From contig QKWP01000101.1 in assembly GCA_003550325.1 (NCBI GenBank), forward strand, positions 446,704 through 510,703: DNA of 64,000 nucleotides. The letters are read 5' to 3'. Of this stretch, positions 21,073 through 35,313 are shown in pieces. A program made the translations under genes and the position numbers. Origin of the DNA: Gigaspora rosea. Lineage: Eukaryota; Glomeromycota; Glomeromycetes; Diversisporales; Gigasporaceae. The notes under the pieces are model-generated. The model had not been told where the DNA came from, made no database searches, and was given only the letters and a program-made list of their open reading frames with translations. Each line of letters begins with the position of its first letter. The first letter of the stretch is position 1.

Positions 21073-24000
21073 ATGTCTCAAGTAGATATTCAAGGTGAAA
21101 TTTTCAAACCTGGTGAATCTTACACTAATAGGTTAAGTAAGATTCTTGATGAATATCCGGATGGTTCTCAAATTCTTCGAGAAATTATTCAAAATTCTGA
21201 TGATGCGAAAAGTAGATGTCAAACATTCATCCTTGGTATGAGATATCCTTACATTACTCATAAAAAGTTTTTTTTTGTTTCCCTTTTTTTTTTTTTTTTG
21301 AAGCTTCTTTTTTAGCAAATAATAATTGATTTCTTTTATAGATCGAAATACCTACCCGACCGAGAGCTTATTAAAGCCAATATTAAATGGTTATAATGCG
21401 ACAAATTTAAAGTTGGATAGGTATCAAGGACCAGCTCTTTTGTCAATGAATGATACAATTTTTGAAGAACGTGATTTCAAGTCGTTATTGAAATTGGCTG
21501 ATAGTGAAAAGCATGACCAATTCGATAAGATTGGTGGTAAGTAGTCGCTAAGATACGATTGATACAATTGATACTATTTATACGTATAGTAAACTAATAA
21601 ATGGATTACTATTTTTTTTTTATTACAATAATAGCAATGGGTCTAGGTTTTAATTCTGTATATCATGTAACGGATTTACCTAGTTTTATAACTGGAGATA
21701 AATATGTGATTCTCGATGTATGTAGCGAAACCCTTTTTTTTTTTTGTTCTTAACAATTTATAAATTTATTTATAAATTTATAAATTTATAAATCATAAAT
21801 AATTAAATAATTAATTAATTGCTATTCAAAACATAAATATTTCCTTAGCCTCATGAGCGATATTTCGATGGTGGCATCAAATTTGACTTTGTAAAAAATA
21901 AAATGGCTATTAATTATCCTGATCAGTTTTCCCCCTTTACCCCTTATCATGTTCCACGTGATCAAAGTTTTCAAGGAACTATATTCCGTTATCCTTTACG
22001 TACTGCACAAGATGCCATTGAATCAAAAATATCTGATAAGGAATATAATCCTGATCAAATCCTAGAAATGTTTCACAAGTTTTATGAAAATGAGAGTATA
22101 AATTGTCTTTTATTCTTGAAGCATATTGAATGTATTAAATTTTATGAGCTTTGTGACAATGAATCAGAACTAAAATTACTTTATAAGATTGAACTTGCAA
22201 ATGCTGATAAAGTTCGTGTAAAAAGAGAATTAATCGAACAAAATATAGGTCCTATCATGAATTCTTTAACCTCCAGAAAACACACTAATATTACATCTTT
22301 GGATGCGGCATACGTTGCCATCTTCCATCAACAAATGGGTAATGAAAAAGACAAAGTTAGTCAGTGGATCATATTTAATTGGCTTGGAGACTTAAATGAC
22401 GTAGAAGAAAAGTTTAATAGTAGTTCAAAAAAGAATTACAAGTTTATTCCAAATGTTGGTATTGCATTTCAATTTGATGATTATGCGGCCATCGGAAGAT
22501 TATTTTGCTTTCTTCCACTACCTATAACGATGCCATTTCGGGCCTCTATACATGGTCATTTTGCGGTATATTATTTATTTATTTTTTTTTTTTGTTTTTG
22601 CGAGCTTATAGTAAGTGCTTATATCAAAAATTAACTTTTGCTTAATCAATTTCAATAGCTCAGCGCAAATAGGCGTTCTCTTTGGACTACCTCGGATAAT
22701 GGAGAATTGGTATGCTTAATTATGTATATTTATTTATTTATGTTTATTTTATTTTTATTTTTTTTATTTTTGTTTTATTTTTGTTTTATTTTTGTTTTAT
22801 TTTTTATTTTAATTTTTTTTGTATTATTTATTTTCAGGCTGATAATGCATCGGCCAACTTAAAAGCTTCATGGAATCAATATCTTTTCAATGTTACCCTC
22901 CCACAAGCTTGGGTCAAATTCTTGACCACTCTTCCTTCCGAGATTCCATTCATCAAATCTCAAGAATATTATGATTTTTGGCCTATAATAAATTTAAAGT
23001 CCGGTGTTTCTATCAACCTTTGCAAAGATTTATTACTTAATTTGGTTGAAAAAATTAACCAAGACGATGAATTATTCCAAGGTCCATCAAAATTGTACGA
23101 ACTTGGATCCATATTTGGTGTCACTGAAATCTGTAAAAAAATTCAAGTAACAAATAATTTCAATTTTCGTTTATTATCTATTTCCAATGGTTATTTTCCT
23201 GATGATACTTCACGTCCAGAGATTTCAAATATTATAGAAAGGATAGGATTTCCTGTTATTTTTATCAAACCTGAAGTGATTGAAGCGTTAAAACAATCTC
23301 GACATAAATCTTCTATAAAATTCTTTTCCCCACGAATAATTCGGGAATATCTCCATAGAAATCGTTCAAGATGGAAAGATCAATTATCCAGACAAGATAT
23401 ATTATTATTATTTACTTATATACTCAAAGATAAAAAATACGCAGATTTTGATGGATTAGAAATGATACCATTAGCTGATGGTACTTTTGGAACTATTTCA
23501 CGTGCAACAAAACGTATTGCATATATAGGTCCTGATAAGAAACAAAATTCTGAAAGGAATGATGATATGATCTTTGCTAATTGTTTAAATCAATTAATTG
23601 ATAAAGATATTCCTAATGATTTATGGATTCATCTTTACGAAGGTGCAAAGAGTGGGTGGTGTCTCAATATCAAAATTATGACACCATCTACAATGTCTGA
23701 AATGATTATAAAATCTTTGGACGGATATTCGATTACTGAAGATGAAATAGAATCTAAAGATCCTATTGAATTGATCTATAGGATTTGGTCCAATTTATAC
23801 GAGGCGCGTTGTGATTTAGATGAACTTCGATCTGTTCATTTATTACCAACAAATCGTGGAACTATTAGAAAATTACATACTGCACAAAAATGTTTTTGGA
23901 ATGGTGTTGATGATGTTGATATAAGAGTACAACCGATCTTTGAAAAATTTTGCGCCACATTTGTAAATAAAGATTTCGAAAAACGCGATTTTTCGGGTTG

Positions 24001-27000
24001 GTTGAAGTAAGCATTTATCATATGACTTATTGTATATAATTGATTTTTAATACAATACTAATATAGAAATAAATAAATTATATATATATATAAGAATACC
24101 AGAATTCGTTATTAAACTTAGAAACGTGACCGCTGTTTTGAAGTCCTTTCTTGCAAATGAAAATTTTCCAAAAAATATACAACAAAATTTGAATCCTCAA
24201 GAAACGGCAGATCTGATTAATTATTTATGCCATAGGAGTTCTAGTATTGACCATTTACCTGATCTAATCGATGTAATAAAACATTTTCCTATCTTTACCG
24301 AAGTTGGTAAAGAAAATGAATTTATATCTCTAAAACCCGAAACAAAATCATGGTATTTGCTTCCTCTTGAGGATGAAACAGATTATGGTCATATAATTGC
24401 CCCAGATACAATTGGTTTTCTCACTGTTACTAATTCAAATTTAAGATTTCTTTTTGAAACTATTTTAAAGATTCCAAGATTAAAACAAAAAGAATATTGG
24501 CGTAAATTTGTGATTCCATATTTAAGTTCTCAACCTCCAGACATTTTTAAAATGATGCTTACAAAACTGTTTGAACGACTTCCACAACTCATTTCAAGAG
24601 ATGCAAAGTTGAAAAATGATTTAAACAATATGGAATTTATTCCAGCTGGAACAATTTTAATGTCAAAAAATAATCAGAATATGACTGATAATTATTCATT
24701 GAAAAAACCATGTGATCTATATGATCCTGAAAACAAAGATATTGCCGAATTATTCTTTGAGGATGAAAGTGTGTTTCCTTCCGGTTCGAATTTCTCGTAT
24801 AGATATTTACCATGGTTGAAAGAATTAGGAATCAAATCACATCTTTCTCCGAATGATATCGTTCAACGAATAGCTATCTTTGCCAAGCGAAGAGAGGTTG
24901 ATAACCTCATGGACTTGACTCACCAGAAATCAATGAAATTGTTTCAATACATTGATGAAAATTATGAAGAGCTTATACTCTCCGGCAGTTCCGGTTCTAT
25001 TTTTTCTCATGAAGCATCACAATTAGCATTGGCTTTGATGAATAAAGATTGGATTCCTGCCGTAGATCATTTGGGAAACAAATTATTTTTAAATCCATCA
25101 AGCTGCCGAAGTGAAAAAAATAAGAATTTGGTCGGCTTAGTTCTTCCAATAGTAGAATATTCTCCGAAATGTGACCTTTTTATCAGGAATTTATTATGGG
25201 ATACGTGTCCATCGGTGGATATTGTTCTCAGGCAACTTGAATCTTGTGTACAACTACATGAACAACAATTATCTTCCAATTCTCAAATTCAACATGATAT
25301 ATCAAAAATATGTGACGCAATATACGATTATGTTACTAAATTGATAGTATTTAATGATTATGAATCTGTATCAAAGTTCAAAAATGGACTTAAGGAAGGG
25401 TCTGGAAAGTGGATTTTATGTAATGGTAAATTTTATTCTTCTGCTGATGTCGTATTCGAGTTTGAGAAAGGTTTTACAAGTGGTGCCTTAGAGATCGTTC
25501 AACTTCCATGTGAATATAGATCTAAATATAGAGAAATGTTTGAAAAAATGGGAGTTAGACAAAAAATTGGAATTTCAGATTTCATTAATATGGCAAAGGA
25601 ATATCAACTTTGGGATACTACAATGACGTTGACAATTGATGAAATTCGTAATATTGTTATGCTCATTGATCATATTTCACAAAGAATTGTTAAACCAACT
25701 GGTTTTGATTATAATCAAGCAATGAACACTTTAAAAGATGATTATGGATTAGAAACATTATTGATTCCAAGTACCGATTGTCAATTAGTTGAATTAAGTG
25801 AAATTTTATATGATGATATGTTGAACAATAGATTGGACGAAGAAAGGAAAAATGATTTTAAAATAGCACATTCTTTGATTTCGTTTGGTGTTGCAAAATC
25901 ACTTGGAATGCGGATGCTTTCCGAAAAATTACTTGATGAATGTAAGCATTTTCAGATTTTTCATTATTTATCGGATAGTCGCGAAATAACGCACTCCCTT
26001 CACACTCGTCCTATGCGCGTTATTTTGACAAAATTTGAGCTTTAATGTACATATATCAAATCCGTTAATGATGCATTAGCGTTATTTCACGACTTTACGG
26101 TATACATTTGTTCACTTATACTTATTTTCACGCACTCTTATTATCCTCACAGCTGACGATTTTAATGACGACCTTGAAGATTATGAGCAGAGTGAACCAT
26201 TGACCGCCAGAATTCGCAATATCATTAATGTAATTAATTAATTCAAACCTATTTAGTTTACTAATAATTTTTCATCAAATATTTATAAAATCTTAATTTA
26301 ATATTTAGGATTATCCACTCGCTTCATTATTCAAAGAGTTTTTACAGGCAAGCCATTATTAAATTCATTTATTATTGTTTTCATGTAATAATACATTATT
26401 TATATGAATATTTAATACAGAATGCGGATGATGCTGGAGCTAGAAAATTCTATTTAATCGCAGATGAAAGATCCTTTAACACGCCAAAGCCTAATTCTTC
26501 ATTGTTGACACCTGAAATGATCCTATGGCAAGGACCTGCATTATGGATATATAATGATTCGGAGTTCACTGAAAAAGATTTTAAATCACTTCGAAATTTA
26601 GGAAGAAGCGAAAAATCAAAAGATAATACTAAAATTGGAAGATTTGGAATAGGATTAAATTGCTGTTATCATCTATCAGATGTAATCAGTTTTGTAAGTG
26701 GTGAATATATTACATTCTTAGATCCATCACAAAAATGGTTACCCAAAACCGGTAACCCTCCAAGAAAACCTCGGGGTATAAGAATAAAATTCATCGAAAA
26801 GGATTTCATGAAAAGATATTCTGATCAAGCCAAACCATATATGGACATTGAAGGGTGTGATTTTAGTAAAAGATTTAACGGAACTTTATTTAGGATACCA
26901 TTGAGAACAAAACAGTTTATGTCACAAAGTGAAATATCAGATAAAGCTTTATCTATTGACGAATTGGTCAAAATGTTTAGTGGTAGAATACAAGGAAGTC

Positions 27001-30000
27001 ACGAGATGTTATTTTTAAGGAACATCGAAAGTTGTGGTTTACGTTTCATAAATCAAGATCAAAGTCAGAAATTATTTTGGGAATCCAAGATCGATAATAT
27101 AACGGATCTTCTCCGTGAACAACGACTCTTGCTTTCTTCTGAAGCACAGTTATTTCAACTTGAAATTGAAACAGTTAATAAATTAAGGGGTATAATGATG
27201 AATTCTGAAATTTGGCTTATTTGTTCCGGTGGAACTGAAATAGTTGGAAGTTTTGATTTGAAATCATTTTCTCTCAAGAACAAACTTTTAGTGAGTAAAT
27301 TTAGTGTACAATCCATTTTTTAAATTTGATAAATTTGTAATATTTATTTTATTAATGGTTGATTTATATTATAGCCAAGAGGTGGAGTTGCTTCATTACT
27401 TGCACAATCTAGTGAAACGAATGAAACGTTAGAAATGCTAAGAACAAAACCGGTAATTAAAATTCTAAATTATTCGACACGCATGACTATACGTTACGTT
27501 ACTAATAAATAATTTAAAAATTTAAGTTTCCAAATCCTCCGCAACTTAAGGGTAGAGTGTATTCATATTTATCTCTACCAATCCTCACGGGTTTAAATGT
27601 TCATCTTAATGGAACATTCGCTCTTTCGAGTGATAGGAAAAGTATCTTACAATATGATAGGGATTTCGTGCCTTTGGAAACGCCAGAAAACAAATGGAAT
27701 GAATATATTTTATTCCATGTTCTTCCACCCTTACATGCAAAACTTTTGGAACACATAGCATTATTAGATCATCAACGATTCTTACAAACGCCAAAGAAAA
27801 ATTTTGAACCAATTACATCAAATGCATTATGGCCAATTGTTAGAGAAACAAATCATACATTCCAAGACTATGGACAAAAATTAATGCAACACTTGGAACG
27901 CGGGGATCATAAGATTTTTTGGACCCTCGCGGACGGAGGAAGGTTTACCTCTCATAAAGATGCTTATTTTGCAATATCTAAGATCTATAAAATTGCCAAT
28001 GTTCTTGCGACTCTAAATATACCAACCGTAAAATTAGACCCACTTAAATTTGAAGATCTTAAAACTTTGCTTCCAATGTCCAAATCTATAACCGTTCAGT
28101 TGATTTGTAATGCTTTTTATGAAAGGCCTGACGTCTGGGACTATTTTGAGCAACCTTACGATTTGGTTATCAATTTATTAAAGTTCATTTTCCAAAAACA
28201 AGATGAAGCGGTCATAAATTTTCGTGGACTTACTTTGGTACCGTTACTTGATGGAACTATTGGAACATTTGGTCATCAAAATTACTATATCGCATCATCA
28301 CAACATATGAAAAACTTGTTTAAAAATGTCGAAAAGTCTAAATTTGTTGGTGAACTTCCATCAGAACTTGATGAAAAATTTAAAGATCCTGACTTTTGCT
28401 GTAATAATAAAATCAAATTCCTTGATGTTGACGCGTCTGCAATTCTTGAGTTATTAGAGTACGAGTTGCCTCGTGATCAAGAAATATCTTGGGATCCTTC
28501 TGGTGACTCACATCCGAACCAACGCTGGATAAATCAACTTTTTATGTTATTTACGCATGAAAATGCAAAATACGATTTCAAAGAATTTTCAAGATTTCCA
28601 TTATTACCGATGGTCCTGCCAGAAAAAAAACTCGTCTTATTTAATCCCGATGATCCTTTACTATATTTATCTCTAGAATCTTCAGAATATGGTTATATGG
28701 TTCCAATCTTAGCAAAGTTAGGGGTTAGGTTTACAAATCAGGCCCCTCCTCAAAATAATGGACTTGTCCAAAACATTGCAACTATTAGAGAGTGCATTCT
28801 TACAGCAAATCCAATTAACATGGTTGAATCTCTTAAGAAGGCTATTATAAAATCATCGAAAACATTAGAACAAGTATTTTTAGGTCTTGATTCAGAAGAA
28901 ATTGAAAAGTTTAGAAATTTTGTTAAGGATGCATCCAAAAACAACTTGGGTAAGCTTTATTAATTCTATAAATTATATGCGAAAATTATATGCTAACCTC
29001 CTTTATATACTTTATTAGCAAATGACGTTATGCTATACCTAGGTACATTGCCAATTTGGCCGACGCATTCGCAAAAAGATAATTATAATTTTATTTCTGC
29101 AAAATCTGGTATATTGCTACCAATGGGTATACCCTTTTTCTCATTTCATCGAACTGCAAGTATTTTTTCTGCGGAATCAGACGAAGATTATAATATGTTT
29201 GTTTCACTTGGAACTAAACAAATTGAAACATTTGAATATATCAAGGAATATTTAATCCCTAACTATAAAAACATTAAACCAGATAAACAATTTGTAGATT
29301 TCTTAGTAAAAATTCTTTCATTAAGAGACCCCAAGATTGAATCTTATCTTAAATTAATTCCCATAATTCCAAATCAATCACTTACAAAACTTTACAGAGC
29401 TGACGAATTATACTCGGAAGATAAAGATCTATTTCGTACAATCTTTAAAGGTTCTGATAAATTTTTGCCAATTGATTTACAAGGAGACAGTGACTGTCTA
29501 CAAAGTCTGGAAAATATGGGTTTAAATCTTCATATAAATCCTCAGACATTTATGTCTTGCGCTAGAAAAATTCATTCTGACTTGAAACAACCCGATATTC
29601 AATTTAGTTCCATGAGATCTAATGCAATAATTTTGATAACTTATCTGTATGACAATCTAGCGGATTTAAATTTCACATCTCAACAATGGAATGAATTGAT
29701 AAACATTAAATTTGTGCCAGCTGAAGTGGGTATTAAAGGCCCATATAATGAACATGCTATGAAAACCACTGGATTCGAATCTTTGAAATCGTTGTGTTGT
29801 CAAGAATATAAACGTATTTGTTGGACAAAGTGTCCTTTATTTGATGGACCAGTTGATCCGCCTAAAAATTTTTTGGAAGCACACCCTAAATTGGGTAAAC
29901 CTTCATTTTTTGAACTAATTGATAATTGGCGATATGTTGCGTTAAAGATATTTCAATCCAATGACGCTGCTTCATCATGGAGATCAAGTGACGCGTTAGC

Positions 30001-31040
30001 CATATTAAAAGAAATATATACATATTTAAATGATATGATAAAATTGAATGATAATGAAAATAAGGAAAATATAAATACCTTGAAATATGTTGCAAAAGGT
30101 TCTAAATTATTTTTAAATAGTAATGACCCATTTGATCCCGAAAGTTGGTTGGCAGGACAAAATTTAGTGTTTGGTATCAAAGAAAACATCTTACCTGGTT
30201 TATTTAAAGTTCACTCATTTTTAGAAGGATATGAAGAATTATTGAAGATTGCTGGTGCAAAGGAATTAAAAACTGTTGAATCCAACGTTAATGTCAGAAA
30301 ACATTCACAGAAGGATGAATTGATTAAGGAATTGATTAACAGTTTTGAAATGCAAAATGAGACAAAACATCACGATGTTGTCTTTTGTATTTCTAGTGAA
30401 AATAAAATTGAAAAAGTTTACGCTAATCGATATGCACTTTCTGGTAGTTATAATTTCTTTCTTTGTAAATATATAGATTTGAACCCATTAAAACGAACGT
30501 TTATGATATTAATTCTATCTATATATTCTTGTAGCTTCTTCAAATTATTTCAGAGCCATTTTTTGTGGGCAAATGATTGAATCTACCGAATTCCAAAGAG
30601 TAACCGTGGAAATAAATGATATTCAACCTGACACATTCCGAGTTCTTATACGCTGGCTCTATGGCCAATCGTTTGATGAAGCCACTTTAAACATGTTTGA
30701 AACATCTGAAGATCAATCTTCAGATTTTGAAGCAAGAGGTTTATCATTCTTGATAGATTTGCTTAAAGCATCTGATATATATCAAGTAGATCCACTTAAA
30801 GATATCATAGAAGAAAAAATAATTACTAAATCATACATTAATGTTAATAATGTAGTCGAAATATTAGAATGGGCTCGAGAATGTAGTGCACCTCAATTAG
30901 TGGATTATTGTGAAAGATATATTGAATTAAATAGGGATCTTATAATTCAAAAGAGGAAGGATAATATAAATAATGCGGAAAATGAGGAAGATAGGCAATT
31001 GGAAAAGGAAATGCTAAATTGTTTATATCAAAAATATTAA
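21073..31040 (+). CDS. Sacsin-like giant protein with two HATPase modules and C-terminal BTB domain
   Basis: Fourteen exons: 21073-21235, 21342-21536, 21635-21717, 21849-22565, 22659-22709, 22838-24006, 24095-25941, 26153-26229, 26309-26347, 26421-27290, 27375-27452, 27527-28949, 29019-30443, 30535-31040. Their sum is 8,643 bp, 2,880 codons plus TAA, with every junction in phase. Module 1 has the GHKL N-box ILREIIQNSDDAKS (N41, D43-D44) and G-box KIGAMGLGFNSVYHVTD near residue 120, then ILDPHERYF and the HGHFALSANRRSLW segment. Module 2 begins near residue 1410 with EPLTARIRNIINDYPLASLF, N-box FLQNADDAGA near 1448 and G-box KIGRFGIGLNCCYHLSD near 1520, followed by GRVYSYLSLPIL. A BTB fold starts near 2687 (HHDVVFCI; ALSGASSNYFRAIFCG) and runs into a helical BACK-like tail to 2880. 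Sacsin modules resemble the Hsp90 nucleotide-binding domain and are thought to act as chaperones. BTB domains dimerise and often recruit Cul3, so a chaperone/ubiquitin adaptor role is inferred only. No upstream TTG start is needed; ATG at 21073 is used. The gene appears intact. Confidence 0.92.
25977..26094. mobile_element. Small MITE inside intron 7 of the sacsin gene
   Basis: Inverted termini AGTCGCGAAATAACGC (25977-25992) and GCGTTATTTCACGACT (26079-26094) with one mismatch. This makes intron 7 (25942-26152) 211 bp, longer than its neighbours. A relative with the same CGAAATAACGCCCAT motif is at 40905-40990. Reading through the donor, the insertion extends the exon-7 frame to a stop at 26043-26045. 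Confidence 0.65.
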
Positions 31041-32770
31041 ACATAGGTGGAAATTTTAATAACATCTTCATTTAAATATCATTCAATGAAATATAGCCCC
31101 TTTTTTTTAAAAAAAAAAATTCTTCATGAGTGAAATCCAATTTAATTTATGTTCTCAAAAATTTTTCAATGTTCACAATATATAAAAATTAAATTTGTTG
31201 TATAATATTAAAGTTATTTAATATTCTCAAATAGAGAACGTATTTTAACCAATTATGTTCTTAGTGTTCTCGTAGAACATTGAAAACGTTGAATTTTGCA
31301 CACTGATATTGATGTTTTATTTCATATTGAGTGACATAAAATAAAACCAAACATTTCTCGCATTTTCATAATCTGATCGAAATACGCGTTTCGAATAACA
31401 TGTGACAAAACACGAAAAATAAAAACGTCTCATTTCCATAAAATGAAGCATAGTCACGTGATATTTAACCAATCAGATTTTGATGATCTTCGGCGAAGCA
31501 GAAGAATGAAAAGCGATAATCCTGAAAAATACAAAAATGGCAGACTTGGATGAGTTAATTAAAAATGTCGGGAGGGCAATATTGCTTATATATAACTACC
31601 TAAAACTACCTAAAACTTATCTAACCCCAATCTAAGATGACTCTAACCCGAAAGTTCATTCGATAAAATATATAAGAATCTGCTTCCCGCTTTAGACGTC
31701 TCCATATTCGTCAATCCTTCCATATTTGTTGTTACTAGTAATAGTACTACAGAATTACAGAATTATGTATTTAATACAGTAATAGTCTTCGTGAAAGTGT
31801 CTAAATGTTCAATATTATGCCATCACATCTCTGGAGACGAGTGTGGCAAATGCGATCGGTATCCTCAAATTTAGTAATAGATTTTCGTGCCCGAAAGCGC
31901 ACCTACAAAAAATTGCTCACTTCTGTAATATCAGATGTAACGTAAATTCGTAAATGAAACCACTTTTTACAAAAAAAAAAAAAAAAGAGCAACTCCAATT
32001 TTAATTACAAAATCACCTACGATCTAATTAAAAATGTTTCTCGTAAAATTTTAGTAATACACTACAGCACTATATTGTTCTAACCTAACCCAAACTATAA
32101 TGTGTTTTTATTTTACACGAAACCTATAAAACACTGTTACGCTAACACCAGATCTTAAGTTAAGGAACAATTTGTTGACCATTATTTCACCGGGACAGTT
32201 AACGGGATAGTATAATATACAGACAATGCTCACTAAAAGTATATTATATTTATTACACAAACTCACAGCTCATTTTCACTAGCCTGAGTATAAAGTTATT
32301 CGGTTACAATTTTCCCTCATTAAGTTGGTTGATCGTGACTAATTAAAACTTCTATGTCTATACCAAGTGCGCGAAGCGTCCACAACATTACAATTAAATT
32401 TACAACATTGATCAAAATTTATGCTTAAATTTTTGTTCATAGTTTAGGTTTCGAAAACTATGCAATTTTATTATGTATTCAACCTTGGCGTGAAATCGCC
32501 AAATGAGAAAGTTCTAGTTAGTTATAACGATAAAATATTTTAAATCAATTTTACTTTAAGACTAATAGGTGGAATAAATCAAGATAAAATTTGAATAATT
32601 AATTGATTGACATAAAATAATTTTACTCTAAAGGAATAAATCAAGTTATATTTTTACTTAGTTATTTGAGATTATGTCGTGAATTTTAGAGAATTATGTG
32701 AAATTAAATTAATGTTATAACAAAATAAATTCATACATTAAAAATAAAACAAAAATACGAATTATATCAC
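31041..32770. other. Intergenic region downstream of the sacsin gene
   Basis: No gene recognised on either strand. It contains short inverted blocks (TTCAATGTTC near 31168 and GAACATTGAA near 31276) and a mixed-composition stretch at 31500-31670 with TCTAACCC motifs. Confidence 0.4.
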
Positions 32771-32774
32771 CATT

Positions 32775-33180
32775 TAGGAGTCGACGTTATTTAATAATTC
32801 CCAAGTGCGAGAAATATAAAGTTGGAATCTTGATTACTAAATGGGGCGCGCAACATTACTGGTAACCTCCCATATTATCACACTCATTCTGTATACGTCG
32901 GACTTTTTATCATACGGATAACTTTGATTTTCAAGTTTCGAGGATCAATAATAGGAATTACTCCATACAATCATTTATCGCATTGGCCGTCATAGTGCTA
33001 GCTATTAATATTTTTCAACAATCCAAAATCAGAAATTTTGACCTTTCCGTTATGGATTAGAATTTTAAAGTATGCTAAATTACAGACAATGTACTTTAGA
33101 TAATGTTTCAATGTTTATAAAGATCAAATAGGATTAGATACTTTACCAAATCGCGATGTATAATGTCTAAACCATGAATA
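32775..33180 (-). pseudogene. Protein kinase (TKL-like) pseudogene fragment
   Basis: In transcript direction from 33180: YIHGLDIIHRDL (catalytic loop HRD), a putative intron with donor GTAAAG and acceptor TTTAG, then LIHNGKVKISDFGLLK with the DFG metal-binding motif. After that come LYGVIPIIDP, KKSDVYRMSVIIWEVTSN (APE-to-F-helix region) and LALGIIK. This order and spacing match the C-lobe of the kinase family expanded in Glomeromycotina. Several stops and at least three frame changes separate the blocks, and the N-lobe, glycine loop and catalytic lysine are absent. It is a non-functional fragment next to a GCCGTAAT repeat. Confidence 0.75.
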
Positions 33181-33189
33181 TAGTTGGTG

Positions 33190-33520
33190 GTAGAATTATA
33201 ATTTGCCGTGAGCCGTATTGCCATAATGTCGTAAAGCCGTAATGCCGTAATGTCATAATGCAGCAATGCCGTTATGCAGAAATACCCGTTTGTACAGCAT
33301 TATGTGTTCCTTTAAATAATATCTGTTAAATATTTTTTTCTCGATTTCGTTGATTTAGCACATGTAATGACCGTAATGCCGTAATGCCTAATGCCGTTTG
33401 TTGAAATGCTGTACTGCATTATGTACTTCCTTTAAATAATATACTATTAATGATTTTTTCGAATTTGATTCTGTTGACTTCGTTGATTAAAGTACTGTAT
33501 ATGTAACGACTATGAATTAA
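33190..33520. repeat. GCCGTAAT microsatellite and a diverged about 120-bp tandem duplication
   Basis: 33217-33290 is made of GCCGTAATGCCGTAATG-like units. A block with GCATTATGT, TTCCTTTAAATAATAT and TCGTTGATT occurs at about 33298-33360 and again at 33416-33495. The second block is again preceded by GCCGTAAT units at 33370-33400. Confidence 0.65.
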
Positions 33521-35310
33521 TGTGTCTAGGTTTATTTTGACTTAAACGATTATCGTGATATATATATTTTTTTTTGCCCAATTAGACCATTCTATAAGTC
33601 ATTGTTTGAGAATAGCTTCGAATTGATCATATATGACTTCATTGTCAGATTACAATACGTAACAGTATGTATAATAATTGTTCACGTGACATAACTCTCA
33701 CAAGTTTATCTGTTCTTACATAATTAAAATTATTACCATCAGCTTTCGCAATCATCAAACAATATCACAATGTCAAACTCTTCTTTTCCAATTATTTTAA
33801 CATTATCTAGTTCATTTAATGGAATTCACTATCATATGCGAAGACTCTAAGTTGGAAAGATTTCGTGCAATTATCAGTATTCTTATTTATACTTGCCATC
33901 TTTTGTTGCTCAACATTATAGATATCTTACTTCATCTTGCCATATTCATTTTAATATGCATATTCCGTATTTAAGTTCCTTTCTTAATCATAAAATATTT
34001 TTATTCACCACTGTCACACAGATTTTTTCCACTTGAAATAGAATGTAAATAATTTTTATACTTACCGACTAATTAATGTGAATGAATGTTGTATGGCAAA
34101 TAACAACTTATTCATCAATTACTGGTTTGGAGTAATTGTGTCTCGTAGTTGCTTAATTATGTTAATTAAATTATTATTAATTAATTGATGGATTCGGATT
34201 GTCCGCTGTCTACTAATCACTTATCTGTTATCCGACTTAACAATTTATAACCTTACAACATTCTTTAGTCATGATCAAAATTTCTATTTGCCTTAATTTG
34301 TTAGTACACTATGATTCCAATATAAATTATGCATCAATATAGCAGATATGATTAGTTAGATAATTTATATGATAACGACCCTTATCCGATATCCGTGCCC
34401 ATCTTTACCAACATTAGAAAGAACCTGTATTTAGTTTTAGAGGAATAGTAAAATAGATTCTTCGCCTAGAGTGTAAAAATATGCAATTTGCGCTTAGAGA
34501 GCGTGCGTTTTAAAAGTTGACTGTAAAGATTATTGATAAACTATATGTACTATAAATAAAGAAAAATCTTGGTTAATATCTTTTAATGTGTCAAGTTTTA
34601 CATGCAAATATGTTATTTGTCTGCTTATCGCATTAAATGGTAAGAAATTGCAATAATTAGAACCACTAAGGTTGCTTAAAATCCTGACATTAATCTGGCG
34701 TTGGAATTTTAAATATTCTAGGGATCAAAATTTATAATTGCATAAGTTAATGTTTAATGTCCTTCAAGAGTAATATGTTTTTTATAGGGATCAAGACGTT
34801 CAAACTCACATTTCGTTTCTGTTCTTTGTGTTACCATATCTACGCTCTATATCTTATTGATAATCTATTCCTGCATAAACACTATTTCGATAAATTCCTA
34901 AATAAAAAGTGGCACGCATACAATTTAAAAAGGTAGCACATTTAACAGTATGGCCTTCTATATTTGGATAACCCATTTTCACGCTTAAAATTTTATCCTT
35001 GCACCAATAAGACTATGATAACTATCTAATATGGCACAATTTTAAAGTTGTCTATCGAAAGTCAAGTATTTCTGGTAAATCTATTATACCGAAGTCTGAA
35101 ACGGAATTCCCGAAAGTCAACAAGAAAAATTAAAAATTAAAAATCGACAAGTATCATACAAAGCAAATTTATGTTTGTATCTTATAAGTTTGCCTTTCAT
35201 GAGTAAATTATTTATGACTATTTTAGGATTTTTGTTTATTTTTAAAAAAATTTTTTTTAAATATAATACAAATGCTATATACCGTAAACTGCCGTATACA
35301 AGACCCCCCC
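33521..35310. other. Spacer without recognised genes
   Basis: I see no coding family, RNA gene or inverted-repeat element here. Composition is less A/T-homopolymeric than the flanking repeat regions. Confidence 0.4.
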
Positions 35311-35313
35311 AGG

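Noticed and set aside
26043..26153. Two separate sacsin genes, the first ending at 26045
   Set aside because: The GTAAGC donor at 25942 and the CACAG acceptor at 26152 join in phase and give a continuous LLDESDDFNDDLEDYEQSEP linker; the extra codons lie in a MITE.
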